From Bacteroidetes oral taxon 274 str. F0058 (lineage in GTDB: Bacteria > Bacteroidota > Bacteroidia > Bacteroidales > Paludibacteraceae), in assembly GCA_000163695.1 (NCBI GenBank), contig GG774889.1, positions 446,726 to 510,725 of the forward strand: DNA of 64,000 nt. Reading direction: 5' to 3'. Under the pieces are notes generated by a model that saw only the letters and a list, made by a program, of their open reading frames with translations, ran no database searches and was not told where the DNA came from. This document shows, one piece after another, positions 33,141 to 40,593 of this stretch. Within the stretch, counting starts at the first letter, position 1. Every line of letters begins with the position of its first letter. The position numbers and the translations under genes were made by a program.

Positions 33141-34586
33141 ATGAATAGTAAAAAGATTAACGAAAAAGGGAACATTTACCCATCGGAATGCACGACCGTG
33201 ATAGTCGGCAATAAGATGACAGACGACGGTTCGATGATTGTGGCACGGTCTGAGGACTGGAATACTATGTTTGCCAAAAACTTGGAGATTTACGAAGACA
33301 CTGACGAAGGTCCCGAGACATTCGTTGCCCGCGACAGCGCCTTCCGCTGCGAGCTGCCACGTGAGGCACTCGGCTATACGGCGTTAGCTCCGTATCATCT
33401 GCCGGGGCACTGGGGCAGTGCGGGCTTCAACACGGCGGGCGTAGGTATGAGTGCCACTGAGAGTATCTTCAGCAACGAGAAGGCTCTGCAAGCCGACCCG
33501 CTTGTCGAGGGCGGCGTTGCCGAAAACTCGGTATTCAATATCGTGCTGCCGTACGTACGCACAGCACGTGAAGGGGTGCGGCGTCTGGGAGAACTTATCG
33601 AACGCCACGGTGCAGCCGAAGGATTCGGTATTGGCTTCGTGGACGATAGCGAGATATGGTATCTCGAGACCGCTTGCGGACATCGCTGGCTGGCTTGCCG
33701 TATGCCCGAAGACAAGTACTTCGTGACAGGTAATCAGAGTCGTTTCCGAAAGTACGACCCCAATGATACGGCGCACTATATGGCGTCTGCCGACTTGATA
33801 GAGTTTGCCCGCGAGCACGGATTGTACGACCCCGCCAAAGGAGAGTTCGACTTCCACGAAGCTTATGCCCGCGACATAGAGCTCGACACTACCTACAACT
33901 ATCCTCGCGTATGGGGATTGCAGGCGATGTTTAGCCCGCAGATAAAGAACGACGTGGCACGCAACACATTCCCTGTATTTGCCGAAGCCTCCAAGCCGCT
34001 GAGCCTCGACGACATACGACGTGCATTCCGTTTCCATTACCAAGGTACCGAGCACGACCCCTATCTGCACCGCAACCCGAAGGAGAAGTACCGCCCTGTA
34101 TCTATCTTCCGTACCACGCAGACACATATCCTACACGTACGTCCAGAGCTGCCGCAGGCTATCGGGCGTGTCGATTATATGGCTATGGGAATGGCTGTGC
34201 TGGGGGTATTCTTGCCACTGTATCAGGGGATAACGTCGTACCCCGAGGCGTACACGAAGGGAACCAACCGTTCGAGTGCAGACTCTGCCTATTGGAAGTT
34301 CCGTAAGGTGCAGACATTGGGAATGGTCGATTTTAATCGCTATGCTCCGCTCATACAGAGCACATACTCGCGTTTCGAAGCCGAGACGGCACAGCGGCAA
34401 TGCGAGATGGAAGAGCAATATTTGCAGATATACAAGGCACAGCCTATACGTGCACGTGAGTTGCTGCAATCGTTCTCCGACAAGATGCTCGAAGCGGCTC
34501 TCGACGTAACGGACAAGCTGACCGAGAAGTTGTTTACCTGTCTTGCCGAAGATATTCAGGCAGAATACCGCTTTGCCGGAGCGTGA
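33141..34586 (+). CDS. C69-family dipeptidase
   Basis: This is 481 aa. The N-terminal-nucleophile Cys is Cys17 in SECTTVIVGNK, followed by DDGSMIVARSEDWN, the pattern of PepD/dipeptidase A enzymes that mature by losing a short propeptide. Further motifs are PREALGYTALAPYHLPG, SAGFNTAGVGMSATES and EIWYLETACGHRW. No export signal is seen, so it is likely cytosolic and finishes peptide breakdown, fitting an amino-acid fermenter. The gene stands alone between the RAYT scar and an intergenic region. Confidence 0.9.
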   Translation: MNSKKINEKGNIYPSECTTVIVGNKMTDDGSMIVARSEDWNTMFAKNLEIYEDTDEGPETFVARDSAFRCELPREALGYTALAPYHLPGHWGSAGFNTAGVGMSATESIFSNEKALQADPLVEGGVAENSVFNIVLPYVRTAREGVRRLGELIERHGAAEGFGIGFVDDSEIWYLETACGHRWLACRMPEDKYFVTGNQSRFRKYDPNDTAHYMASADLIEFAREHGLYDPAKGEFDFHEAYARDIELDTTYNYPRVWGLQAMFSPQIKNDVARNTFPVFAEASKPLSLDDIRRAFRFHYQGTEHDPYLHRNPKEKYRPVSIFRTTQTHILHVRPELPQAIGRVDYMAMGMAVLGVFLPLYQGITSYPEAYTKGTNRSSADSAYWKFRKVQTLGMVDFNRYAPLIQSTYSRFEAETAQRQCEMEEQYLQIYKAQPIRARELLQSFSDKMLEAALDVTDKLTEKLFTCLAEDIQAEYRFAGA

Positions 34587-34664
34587 TTTCATAGCGACCA
34601 CCTCTTGCGGTGAAAGGTTTTAATTGCAAAGTAAGCAAAGGAATATGCAAAGTACACAATAAAT

Positions 34665-34766
34665 ATGGATAGAATGAAAATAGAAAAATCTTGCAACCAC
34701 TGCGAAACCATCTGTATTACTTGCGATAGGAGAAAAAAAATAAAAACACTAACGGGGATACGGTAG
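34665..34766 (+). CDS. Possible 33-aa cysteine-rich microprotein
   Basis: The open frame MDRMKIEKSCNHCETICITC continues with DRRKKIKTL and stops at 34764-34766, on the edge of a REP-like hairpin. Two C-x2-C pairs (positions 10/13 and 17/20) could hold a metal. There is no strong ribosome site and several in-frame ATGs (34665, 34674), so it may be chance. Confidence 0.25.
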   Translation: MDRMKIEKSCNHCETICITCDRRKKIKTLTGIR

Positions 34767-34790
34767 ATACGTCTGATGAGGCGTATCTAC
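34763..34790. repeat. REP-like hairpin GTAGATACG...CGTATCTAC
   Basis: A 12-bp stem (one G-T pair) with a GATG loop. It shares the GTAG...CTAC ends with the REP inside the RAYT gene (14036). It lies 39 bp before the nitroreductase ATG. Confidence 0.75.
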
Positions 34791-34828
34791 ACCCCAATAC
34801 TTTTGAATTAAATTACATTAAGACAATT

Positions 34829-35557
34829 ATGAACCTTGAAGAAATATTGAATCATCGCCGTGCTGTGCGTAAATACAGTACAACAGAGCTTATCGACACC
34901 GAAAAGGTTCGTCGATGTCTGGAGCTGGCTCTGCTTGCCCCGACAAGCTCGAATATGCAGCTTTTCGAGATGTATCACATTACCGACGGAGAACTCCTGA
35001 AGAGGTTAGCCGTTGCCTCGCTCGACCAGCAGTCGGCAACCACCGCTCAGGAGATGGTTGTCTTCGTGGTACGCCGCGACCTGTATCGGCAGCGGGCAAA
35101 TACCGCTTTTGCTTTCGAAAAAGGAAATGTCGGTCGCAACAGCCCTACCGAAAAACAGGCTAAACGTATTCGTCAGTGGGATTCTTACTATAAAAAGCTG
35201 ATACCTTTTCTTTATGCTCGCTGTTTCGGTCTGTTGGGACTGTTCCGAAAACTGTTGGTATCGGTCGCAGGGCTTTTCCGTCCCATCATACGTCAGGTTT
35301 CCGAAGGAGATATACGTGTCGTTGCCCATAAGAGTTGTGCCTTAGTGGCTCAAACCTTTATGTTGGCAATGTCGGAGGAGGGCTACGATACCTGTCCGCT
35401 GGAAGGGTTCGACAGCCTCCGGGTGAAGCGTATCTTGCGACTGCCCTGTTCGGCGGAAATCAATATGATTGTCTCGTGCGGTATCCGTACGACAGGCGGC
35501 GTATGGGGCGAACGTTTCAGACAACCGTTCGAGACGGTATATAAACGAAATATATAA
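34829..35557 (+). CDS. Nitroreductase-family flavoprotein
   Basis: This is 242 aa. NLEEILNHRRAVRKYSTTEL and LLAPTSSNMQLFEMYHI are the FMN-binding start of the nitroreductase fold; HKSCALVAQTFMLAMSEEGY and CPLEGFDSLRVKRILRLP are the later conserved part. Residues 90-150 carry an insertion with hydrophobic stretches (PFLYARCFGLLGLFRKLLVS) that may contact the membrane. It reduces quinones, nitro compounds or flavins with NAD(P)H; the substrate is unknown. Confidence 0.88.
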   Translation: MNLEEILNHRRAVRKYSTTELIDTEKVRRCLELALLAPTSSNMQLFEMYHITDGELLKRLAVASLDQQSATTAQEMVVFVVRRDLYRQRANTAFAFEKGNVGRNSPTEKQAKRIRQWDSYYKKLIPFLYARCFGLLGLFRKLLVSVAGLFRPIIRQVSEGDIRVVAHKSCALVAQTFMLAMSEEGYDTCPLEGFDSLRVKRILRLPCSAEINMIVSCGIRTTGGVWGERFRQPFETVYKRNI

Positions 35558-35596
35558 CAATTCAATAGCATTTATAATTTAATACAAAAAAATAAT

Positions 35597-36385
35597 ATGA
35601 ACACAACAATCAGAACAATTGCCTCGGCGGTGCTCATCACATTGGCAACCGCTGCACAGGCACAGACGGGGCGAGACATCGCCCAGAAGGTAAAAGACCG
35701 TCCCGACGGCGACACACGTCGGTCGGAAATGGTAATGAAACTCGTCAACAAGCGAGGCAGCGTACGCGAGCGTAAACTCGTCTCTTACTCTATCGATGTG
35801 GGTAAGAACAAAAAAGACCGTAAATCGATGATGTTTTTCAGCTATCCGGGCGATGTCAAAGGTACAGGTTTCCTTACGTGGGACTACGACCAAGTAGGCA
35901 AGGACGACGACAAATGGCTCTATCTGCCGGCGATGAAGAAGACACGGCGTATCAGCGGCTCGTCGGCAAAGACCGACTATTTTATGGGGAGCGACTTCAC
36001 CTACGACGATATGGGCAGTCGCAACGTGGACGAAGACACGCACAAGCTGCTCGGCGAAGAGACCGTCGACGGACACAAGTGCTGGAAGCTCGAGTCGACG
36101 CCGAAAGACAGTCGCGACATCTATTCCAAGAAGATAGCGTGGGTACGTCAAGACTGCCTTATACCGGTTAAGGTGGAGTATTACGACAAGATGAATAAGT
36201 TGCACCGCAGGCTCGAGATATCGGATATACGGCAGGTCGACGGTTTCTGGACAGCTGCCAAGATGCAGATGACCAACGTGCAGACCGAGCACCAGACCAT
36301 TCTCGAAATCAACAACCCAAAATACAACGTCCCCCTCGAAGAGGCGAAATTCAACGTAACGACGCTGGAGAAAGGGAGTTTTTGA
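35597..36385 (+). CDS. LolA-like outer-membrane lipoprotein-sorting protein
   Basis: This is 262 aa. The signal peptide (NTTIRTIASAVLITLATAAQ) resembles that of the TonB receptor at 28288, with 14 of 24 codons identical. The mature part (SEMVMKLVNKRGSVRERKLV, FFSYPGDVKGTGFLTWDYDQ, WLYLPAMKKTRRISGSSAKT, GSDFTYDDMGSRN) is the PF17131-type LolA/LolB fold. Such proteins accompany MMPL exporters and DUF1302 barrels and may ferry a hydrophobic cargo across the periplasm. Its natural partners here are 25837 and 36870. Confidence 0.87.
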   Translation: MNTTIRTIASAVLITLATAAQAQTGRDIAQKVKDRPDGDTRRSEMVMKLVNKRGSVRERKLVSYSIDVGKNKKDRKSMMFFSYPGDVKGTGFLTWDYDQVGKDDDKWLYLPAMKKTRRISGSSAKTDYFMGSDFTYDDMGSRNVDEDTHKLLGEETVDGHKCWKLESTPKDSRDIYSKKIAWVRQDCLIPVKVEYYDKMNKLHRRLEISDIRQVDGFWTAAKMQMTNVQTEHQTILEINNPKYNVPLEEAKFNVTTLEKGSF

Positions 36386-36386
36386 G

Positions 36387-36453
36387 CAGGTATTGGGTGT
36401 TGGGTTTTAGGTATTAGGCTACCCTGCACCCAATCTCCAAAACCTAACACCTA
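36387..36453. repeat. Dispersed G/C repeat, copy 5, hairpin-forming
   Basis: The G-rich arm 36387-36418 (TATTGGGTGTTGGGTTTTAG) begins directly after the LolA-like stop. The C-rich arm 36425-36453 (AACCTAACACCTAAA) ends 9 bp before the S23-like ATG. Confidence 0.82.
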
Positions 36454-36462
36454 AATTAAGTT

Positions 36463-36873
36463 ATGCGTAAATTCAAAGAGTTACAGATTTGGCAATTAGG
36501 AATAGAAATAACCAAAGCCATTTATAAGATAGCAGAGAAATTGCCGAAAGAAGAGCGGTTCGGCATACGCAGTCAGATGACACGTGCTGCAGTTTCTATT
36601 CCAACTAATATTGCAGAAGGCAGCAGTCGGCAAAGCGATGTCGATTTCAGGCGTTTTCTGGAAATAGCCTTGGGCTCGCTGTACGAACTGGAAACACAAT
36701 TAATTGTGCTTAAAGAACTATCTATAATAGATAACAAAGAATTGGATACTATCTTTGAGATAATAGAACAGGAAAGCAAGATGATAAACCGCTTTATGTC
36801 GAAGGTAAAAACCTTTTCCAATTCTCCAACACCTAAAACCCAACACCTAACACCTAAAACCCAACCAAAATGA
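36463..36873 (+). CDS. Four-helix-bundle protein (S23/IVP family)
   Basis: This is 136 aa. FKELQIWQLGIEITKAIY, QMTRAAVSIPTNIAEGSSRQ, and RFLEIALGSLYELETQLIV are diagnostic of the PF05635 four-helix bundle first found in 23S rRNA intervening sequences. Its function is unknown; relatives are also linked to diversity-generating retroelements, but no reverse transcriptase is seen here. The last 16 residues (SPTPKTQHLTPKTQPK) are encoded by the dispersed C-rich repeat. The stop overlaps the start of the next gene by 4 bp. Repeats on both sides suggest a mobile cassette. Confidence 0.9.
   Translation: MRKFKELQIWQLGIEITKAIYKIAEKLPKEERFGIRSQMTRAAVSIPTNIAEGSSRQSDVDFRRFLEIALGSLYELETQLIVLKELSIIDNKELDTIFEIIEQESKMINRFMSKVKTFSNSPTPKTQHLTPKTQPK
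36825..36866. repeat. Dispersed C-rich repeat, copy 6
   Basis: The strand reads like AACACCTAAAACCCAACACC in direct tandem, and supplies the C-terminal codons of the S23-like protein, ending just before the barrel gene. Confidence 0.82.
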
Positions 36874-38114
36874 AACATCATACAATCATCCTTCTGTTTG
36901 CCCTATTATATGCGGCAGTATCGACACACGCACAGACCGACGAAGAAAGTATCTGGCGTATCAAAGGTTTTGTAGATACGTATCACGCTATGCGTACCGA
37001 CGAACCTAACAACCTGATGAGCTCACGCACTCGTGTACGCGGCGAGATAGGACGCGACTTCGGGCGGTCGTTGCTCTTCGTCTCGTTCAACGCAACGTAC
37101 AATGCTCTGCTGAAAGCCCGTACCGGCTTCGAGCTGCGTGAGGCGTATCTCGACCACCGCGGCGACCACTGGGGACTGCGTGCCGGACGGCAACTTGTCA
37201 TCTGGGGAGCAGCCGACGGCGTACGTATCACTGACCTCGTCTCGCCGATGGATATGACCGAGTTTCTGGCACAAGACTACGACGACATCCGTATGCCTGT
37301 CAATGCCTTGCGATTCTTCGTCTTCAACGACAAGATAAAGCTCGAAGCCGTAGCCGTGCCTACCTTCGAGGGATATGTGTTGCCTGTAGACGCCTCCAAT
37401 CCGTGGAGTGTGTTGCCGACAGACTCACCTCTGCCGGTCGTGTGGGACGACAAGGGCAGTCGTCCTGCATTCCGCCTCTCGAACTTCGAATACGGCGGTC
37501 GTTTGAGCTTCACTCTGCCGGGTGTCGATTTCGCTCTGGCAGGGCTTTATACGTGGAACAAGATGCCTGTATTGCAATATAAACCCTCGATGACCGAAAT
37601 CACCGTCTCGCCGCAATACTACCGTATGGGTTTTGTCGGCGGCGATGTGTCGAAGCCGCTCGGGCAGTTCGTGCTGCGGGGCGAAGCGGCGTACAACATC
37701 GACAAGCACTTCAGCTATACGATGGAGGCAGCCGGTGTTCCGCAACGAGGCTTCAACTCGCTCAACTGGCTGGTGGGCGTCGATTGGTACGCACCGCACG
37801 AGTGGACGTTGTCGGTGCAGTGCTCTTCGGAGCATATCTTCGGGTACGAAGACATTATCTCACAGCAACCCAACGGCACACTGGCGACTCTCAACGTATC
37901 GAAGAAGTTGTTCAACAGCACGCTGCAGCTCTCCGACTTCACCTATTTCGACATCGACAACAAAGGCTGGTTCAGCCGTTTTGCTGCCGACTATGCTCTG
38001 AGCGACCAGATACATCTGCTGGCGGGCTTCGACTGGTTCGGCGGCGACAAAGGCATCTTCGGTACTTACCGAAACAACTCCGAAGTATGGATAAAGGCGA
38101 AGTACAGTTTTTAG
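36870..38114 (+). CDS. DUF1302-like outer-membrane beta-barrel protein
   Basis: This is 414 aa. The signal peptide (HHTIILLFALLYAAVSTHAQ) is followed by a barrel of amphipathic strands ending in VWIKAKYSF with the terminal Phe typical of outer-membrane proteins. LRAGRQLVIWGAADGVRITD and LVSPMDMTEF match the DUF1302 signature (GRQ-x-x-x-WG, then D-x-x-SP-x-D). DUF1302 proteins go with MMPL exporters and LolA/DUF1329-like proteins in lipid or hydrocarbon transport. The ATG overlaps the end of the S23-like gene, which lies between it and its LolA-like partner. Confidence 0.85.
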   Translation: MKHHTIILLFALLYAAVSTHAQTDEESIWRIKGFVDTYHAMRTDEPNNLMSSRTRVRGEIGRDFGRSLLFVSFNATYNALLKARTGFELREAYLDHRGDHWGLRAGRQLVIWGAADGVRITDLVSPMDMTEFLAQDYDDIRMPVNALRFFVFNDKIKLEAVAVPTFEGYVLPVDASNPWSVLPTDSPLPVVWDDKGSRPAFRLSNFEYGGRLSFTLPGVDFALAGLYTWNKMPVLQYKPSMTEITVSPQYYRMGFVGGDVSKPLGQFVLRGEAAYNIDKHFSYTMEAAGVPQRGFNSLNWLVGVDWYAPHEWTLSVQCSSEHIFGYEDIISQQPNGTLATLNVSKKLFNSTLQLSDFTYFDIDNKGWFSRFAADYALSDQIHLLAGFDWFGGDKGIFGTYRNNSEVWIKAKYSF

Positions 38115-38248
38115 TGAGTCGAGCAGTGCAAACTAACGATTGCTTCTACCCAATTGCAAAATCAAAATTTATATCTAATTTTGCTTGAAAAAATTTCAGT
38201 AAGTACTCTTTAAAATTATCTCTAACCTAATTAAAATACAATTACAAT

Positions 38249-39202
38249 ATGCACACACACGACGAGCATTGCGACCATACGCATCACGACTGTCACGGTC
38301 ATCATCACCACCATCATCATGCCGATGATATGAAGGGCGCCAAGTTGCTTTGGGCGACTTTCCTTAATTTTTCGATAACTATCGTTCAGATAATAGGCGG
38401 TATCGTCTCCAACAGCCTATCGCTTATCTCTGATGCTATCCACAATCTGGGCGATTCCTCGGCTATCTTCATAGCCTTCCTTGCAGGTAAACGTGCACGA
38501 AAACAACCCGACGAAAAGAAAACGTTCGGCTACAAACGAACGGAGATACTGGCGGCTCTTTTCAATGCCATAGTATTGATAGCTATATGTATATACCTAT
38601 TCTTCGAAGCTTATCAACGGTTTGTAAATCCCGAACCTATCAAGGGCAACGTAATGCTTATAGTGGCTGTATTCGGATTGTTGGCAAACCTCATTTCGGT
38701 TGTCATTCTGCACAAAGACAAGTCGCACAACCTCAACGTGCGTGCAGCCTATATGCACCTGCTTGGCGATACTCTCTCGTCGGTAGCCGTCATAGCGGGC
38801 GGTATAGCCATTTGGCTGTGGGAGCTCTATTGGCTCGACCCTCTCGTTACCGTATTGGTGGGCGTATATATCATCTATCACACGTGGGGTATCGTTCGTC
38901 AGACGGCAGATATACTGATGCAGGCTACGCCCGACGGAATCGACCTCAATGCACTGCGGAAGAAGACCGAAGAGTTTGCCGAAGTGGAGAATATGCACCA
39001 CTTGCACGTCTGGAAACTCGATGATGAGAACGTACATCTCGAGGCTCATATCAATATGTGTGAAAATCTCCCCATCGCAGCCGTGCAGGAGGTCAGAGAG
39101 CGTATAGAGAAGATGTTGAAAGACGATTTCGGCATAAATCACGTAACGCTGCAGACCGAATACCAAAGTTGTAAAAACCACGATGAATTGATACAGAAAT
39201 AA
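38249..39202 (+). CDS. Cation diffusion facilitator (zinc/cobalt-type efflux)
   Basis: This is 317 aa. A His-rich cytosolic start (residues 1-27; for example HDCHGHHHHHHHADD) is followed by six membrane helices. Metal-site motifs are SLISDAIHNLGDS in helix 2 and NVRAAYMHLLGDTLSSVAV in helix 5, with His and Asp at the expected positions, and a C-terminal cytosolic domain (NMHHLHVWKLDDENVHLEAH). It exchanges divalent metal, most likely zinc, for protons at the inner membrane. No regulator is adjacent. Confidence 0.93.
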   Translation: MHTHDEHCDHTHHDCHGHHHHHHHADDMKGAKLLWATFLNFSITIVQIIGGIVSNSLSLISDAIHNLGDSSAIFIAFLAGKRARKQPDEKKTFGYKRTEILAALFNAIVLIAICIYLFFEAYQRFVNPEPIKGNVMLIVAVFGLLANLISVVILHKDKSHNLNVRAAYMHLLGDTLSSVAVIAGGIAIWLWELYWLDPLVTVLVGVYIIYHTWGIVRQTADILMQATPDGIDLNALRKKTEEFAEVENMHHLHVWKLDDENVHLEAHINMCENLPIAAVQEVRERIEKMLKDDFGINHVTLQTEYQSCKNHDELIQK

Positions 39203-39250
39203 TGTATTGTATTTGAAATAAAGACTAATATTTAATTTTTCAGTAATAAT

Positions 39251-40099
39251 ATGGATAAAAAAATAGAGAACCATCTTACCGAAGTGCCCGAAACGATGTT
39301 GATAACTCTTTGGGCAAAAGCAATGGAAACAGGTCGCCCCGACGCACTGCTACACGATGAGAAGGCAGTGGAGATATTGCGACACATAGATTATGATTTT
39401 ACCAAGTTCAAGAATGCAAAATTTTCGCAGGCAGGCTGTTGTGTCCGAGCAAGCCTTATCGACAAGGCAGCCAAGACATTTATAAACAGACACCCCGACG
39501 CTGTGGTCGTACAGCTCGGAGCAGGCATCGACGCCCGCTACGAACGGCTGGGATATCCTGCCGTAACTCATTGGTACGACCTCGACCTACCGCAGGCGAT
39601 AGAGCTTAGGCGTAAGTTCCTCAAAGAGACCGACCGCAATACGTATATCGAAAGTTCTATGTTCGATTACGGCTGGATAGAGAGCGTCAAAGCACACCAA
39701 AAGCCTGTCTTGATAATCATAGAAGGGATATTGATGTATTTCGCTCCCGACGAGGTGAAGTCGTTTTTCGAAGAACTGTGCCGACAGTTCGATAATGCAA
39801 CGGTCATTTTCGATATGCTTGCCTTCTCGCTGGTCGGACACGCCAAAGATCACGACTCGCTCAGAAAGGTAGACGATGTGGAGTTTCGATGGTCGCTGCT
39901 CGATACGAAAGATATGGAGAAATGGAACCCGAAAATACATCTGAAGACCGAGTATTATATGAGCGATTACGAAAACGGACGTTATCCGTTTGTATTCCGA
40001 ACGTTGTATAAGTTGAAGTACTTTTACCGTCGTTTCAATCAGCGTGTTGTGATACTGAGAATAAAAAACCGTACCGACTCGCCCGACAAGAACGAATAG
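39251..40099 (+). CDS. LCMT/TcmP-type O-methyltransferase
   Basis: This is 282 aa. ETMLITLWAKAMETGRPDAL, VVVQLGAGIDARYERL, WYDLDLPQAIELRRKFL, and LIIIEGILMYFAPDEVKSFF match the leucine-carboxyl-methyltransferase-like family (TcmP). Members methylate carboxyl or hydroxyl groups on small molecules; the substrate is unknown. It follows the CDF gene after 48 bp and may share its transcript, without an obvious functional link. Confidence 0.87.
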   Translation: MDKKIENHLTEVPETMLITLWAKAMETGRPDALLHDEKAVEILRHIDYDFTKFKNAKFSQAGCCVRASLIDKAAKTFINRHPDAVVVQLGAGIDARYERLGYPAVTHWYDLDLPQAIELRRKFLKETDRNTYIESSMFDYGWIESVKAHQKPVLIIIEGILMYFAPDEVKSFFEELCRQFDNATVIFDMLAFSLVGHAKDHDSLRKVDDVEFRWSLLDTKDMEKWNPKIHLKTEYYMSDYENGRYPFVFRTLYKLKYFYRRFNQRVVILRIKNRTDSPDKNE

Positions 40100-40194
40100 A
40101 GGCAAGCATATCGAAAAATAAAGGCGATAAAGTATCTACACTCGATGAAATATATTTTACGGAGTTCAATACATTTGTAGAGGAATATTGTATA

Positions 40195-40369
40195 GGTGAA
40201 GGGAACGCTCCTACAAGTGTAGGAAAACCTCCTACAAGTGTAGGAAACACTCCTACAAGTGAAGGAAAACCTCCTACAAGTGTAGGAAACGCTCCTACAA
40301 GTGAAGGGAACACTCCTACAAGTGAAGGAAACGCTCCTACAAGTGAAGGGAACACTCCTACAAGTGAAG
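40195..40369. repeat. 21-bp tandem array, eight units
   Basis: CTCCTACAAGTG recurs every 21 bp from 40208 to 40355. Units differ at one or two bases (GTG-TAGG or GTG-AAGG, AACG/AACA/AAAC). TCCTACA-AG-TGTAGGA makes some units small hairpins. Because 21 is a multiple of three, all frames free of stops look open on both strands, but no gene is supported. It occupies the middle of the 495-bp gap between genes. Confidence 0.9.
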
Positions 40370-40530
40370 ATATTTATTCCGTTTATAAAATACTCTATAT
40401 TCCACATACGGTAGGCTAAATACAGACTGCCGTATTGTCGAATGATAGTCGATTTTATTCTCCTATGAGCCAATTCGGTTTCGGGAAATTTTTTTATATG
40501 ACCGTTGTATTTATTTATAACCTTCGTCTT

Positions 40531-40562
40531 TTTGACGGATTGAGGAAAATTTCTTAACTTTG
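40531..40562 (+). promoter_or_regulatory. Promoter of the M16 peptidase gene
   Basis: TTTG (40531-40534), 20 nt, TAACTTTG (40555-40562). A consensus Bacteroidota promoter 31 nt before the ATG. Confidence 0.8.
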
Positions 40563-40593
40563 CTGTCGCTTAAAAAAAACAATTTACCGAATT

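Noticed and set aside
36463..36873. Diversity-generating retroelement accessory (Avd-like) assignment for the four-helix-bundle gene
   Set aside because: No reverse transcriptase, template repeat or variable repeat was seen in the window; the S23/IVP family is the simpler call.
40195..40369. CRISPR array
   Set aside because: Units follow each other without unique spacers and no cas genes are present.
40039..40473. Repeat-rich minus-strand proteins (CRSVPFT- or FPTLVG-type) over the tandem array
   Set aside because: The 21-bp period keeps several frames open automatically; there is no start signal, no promoter and no non-repetitive domain.
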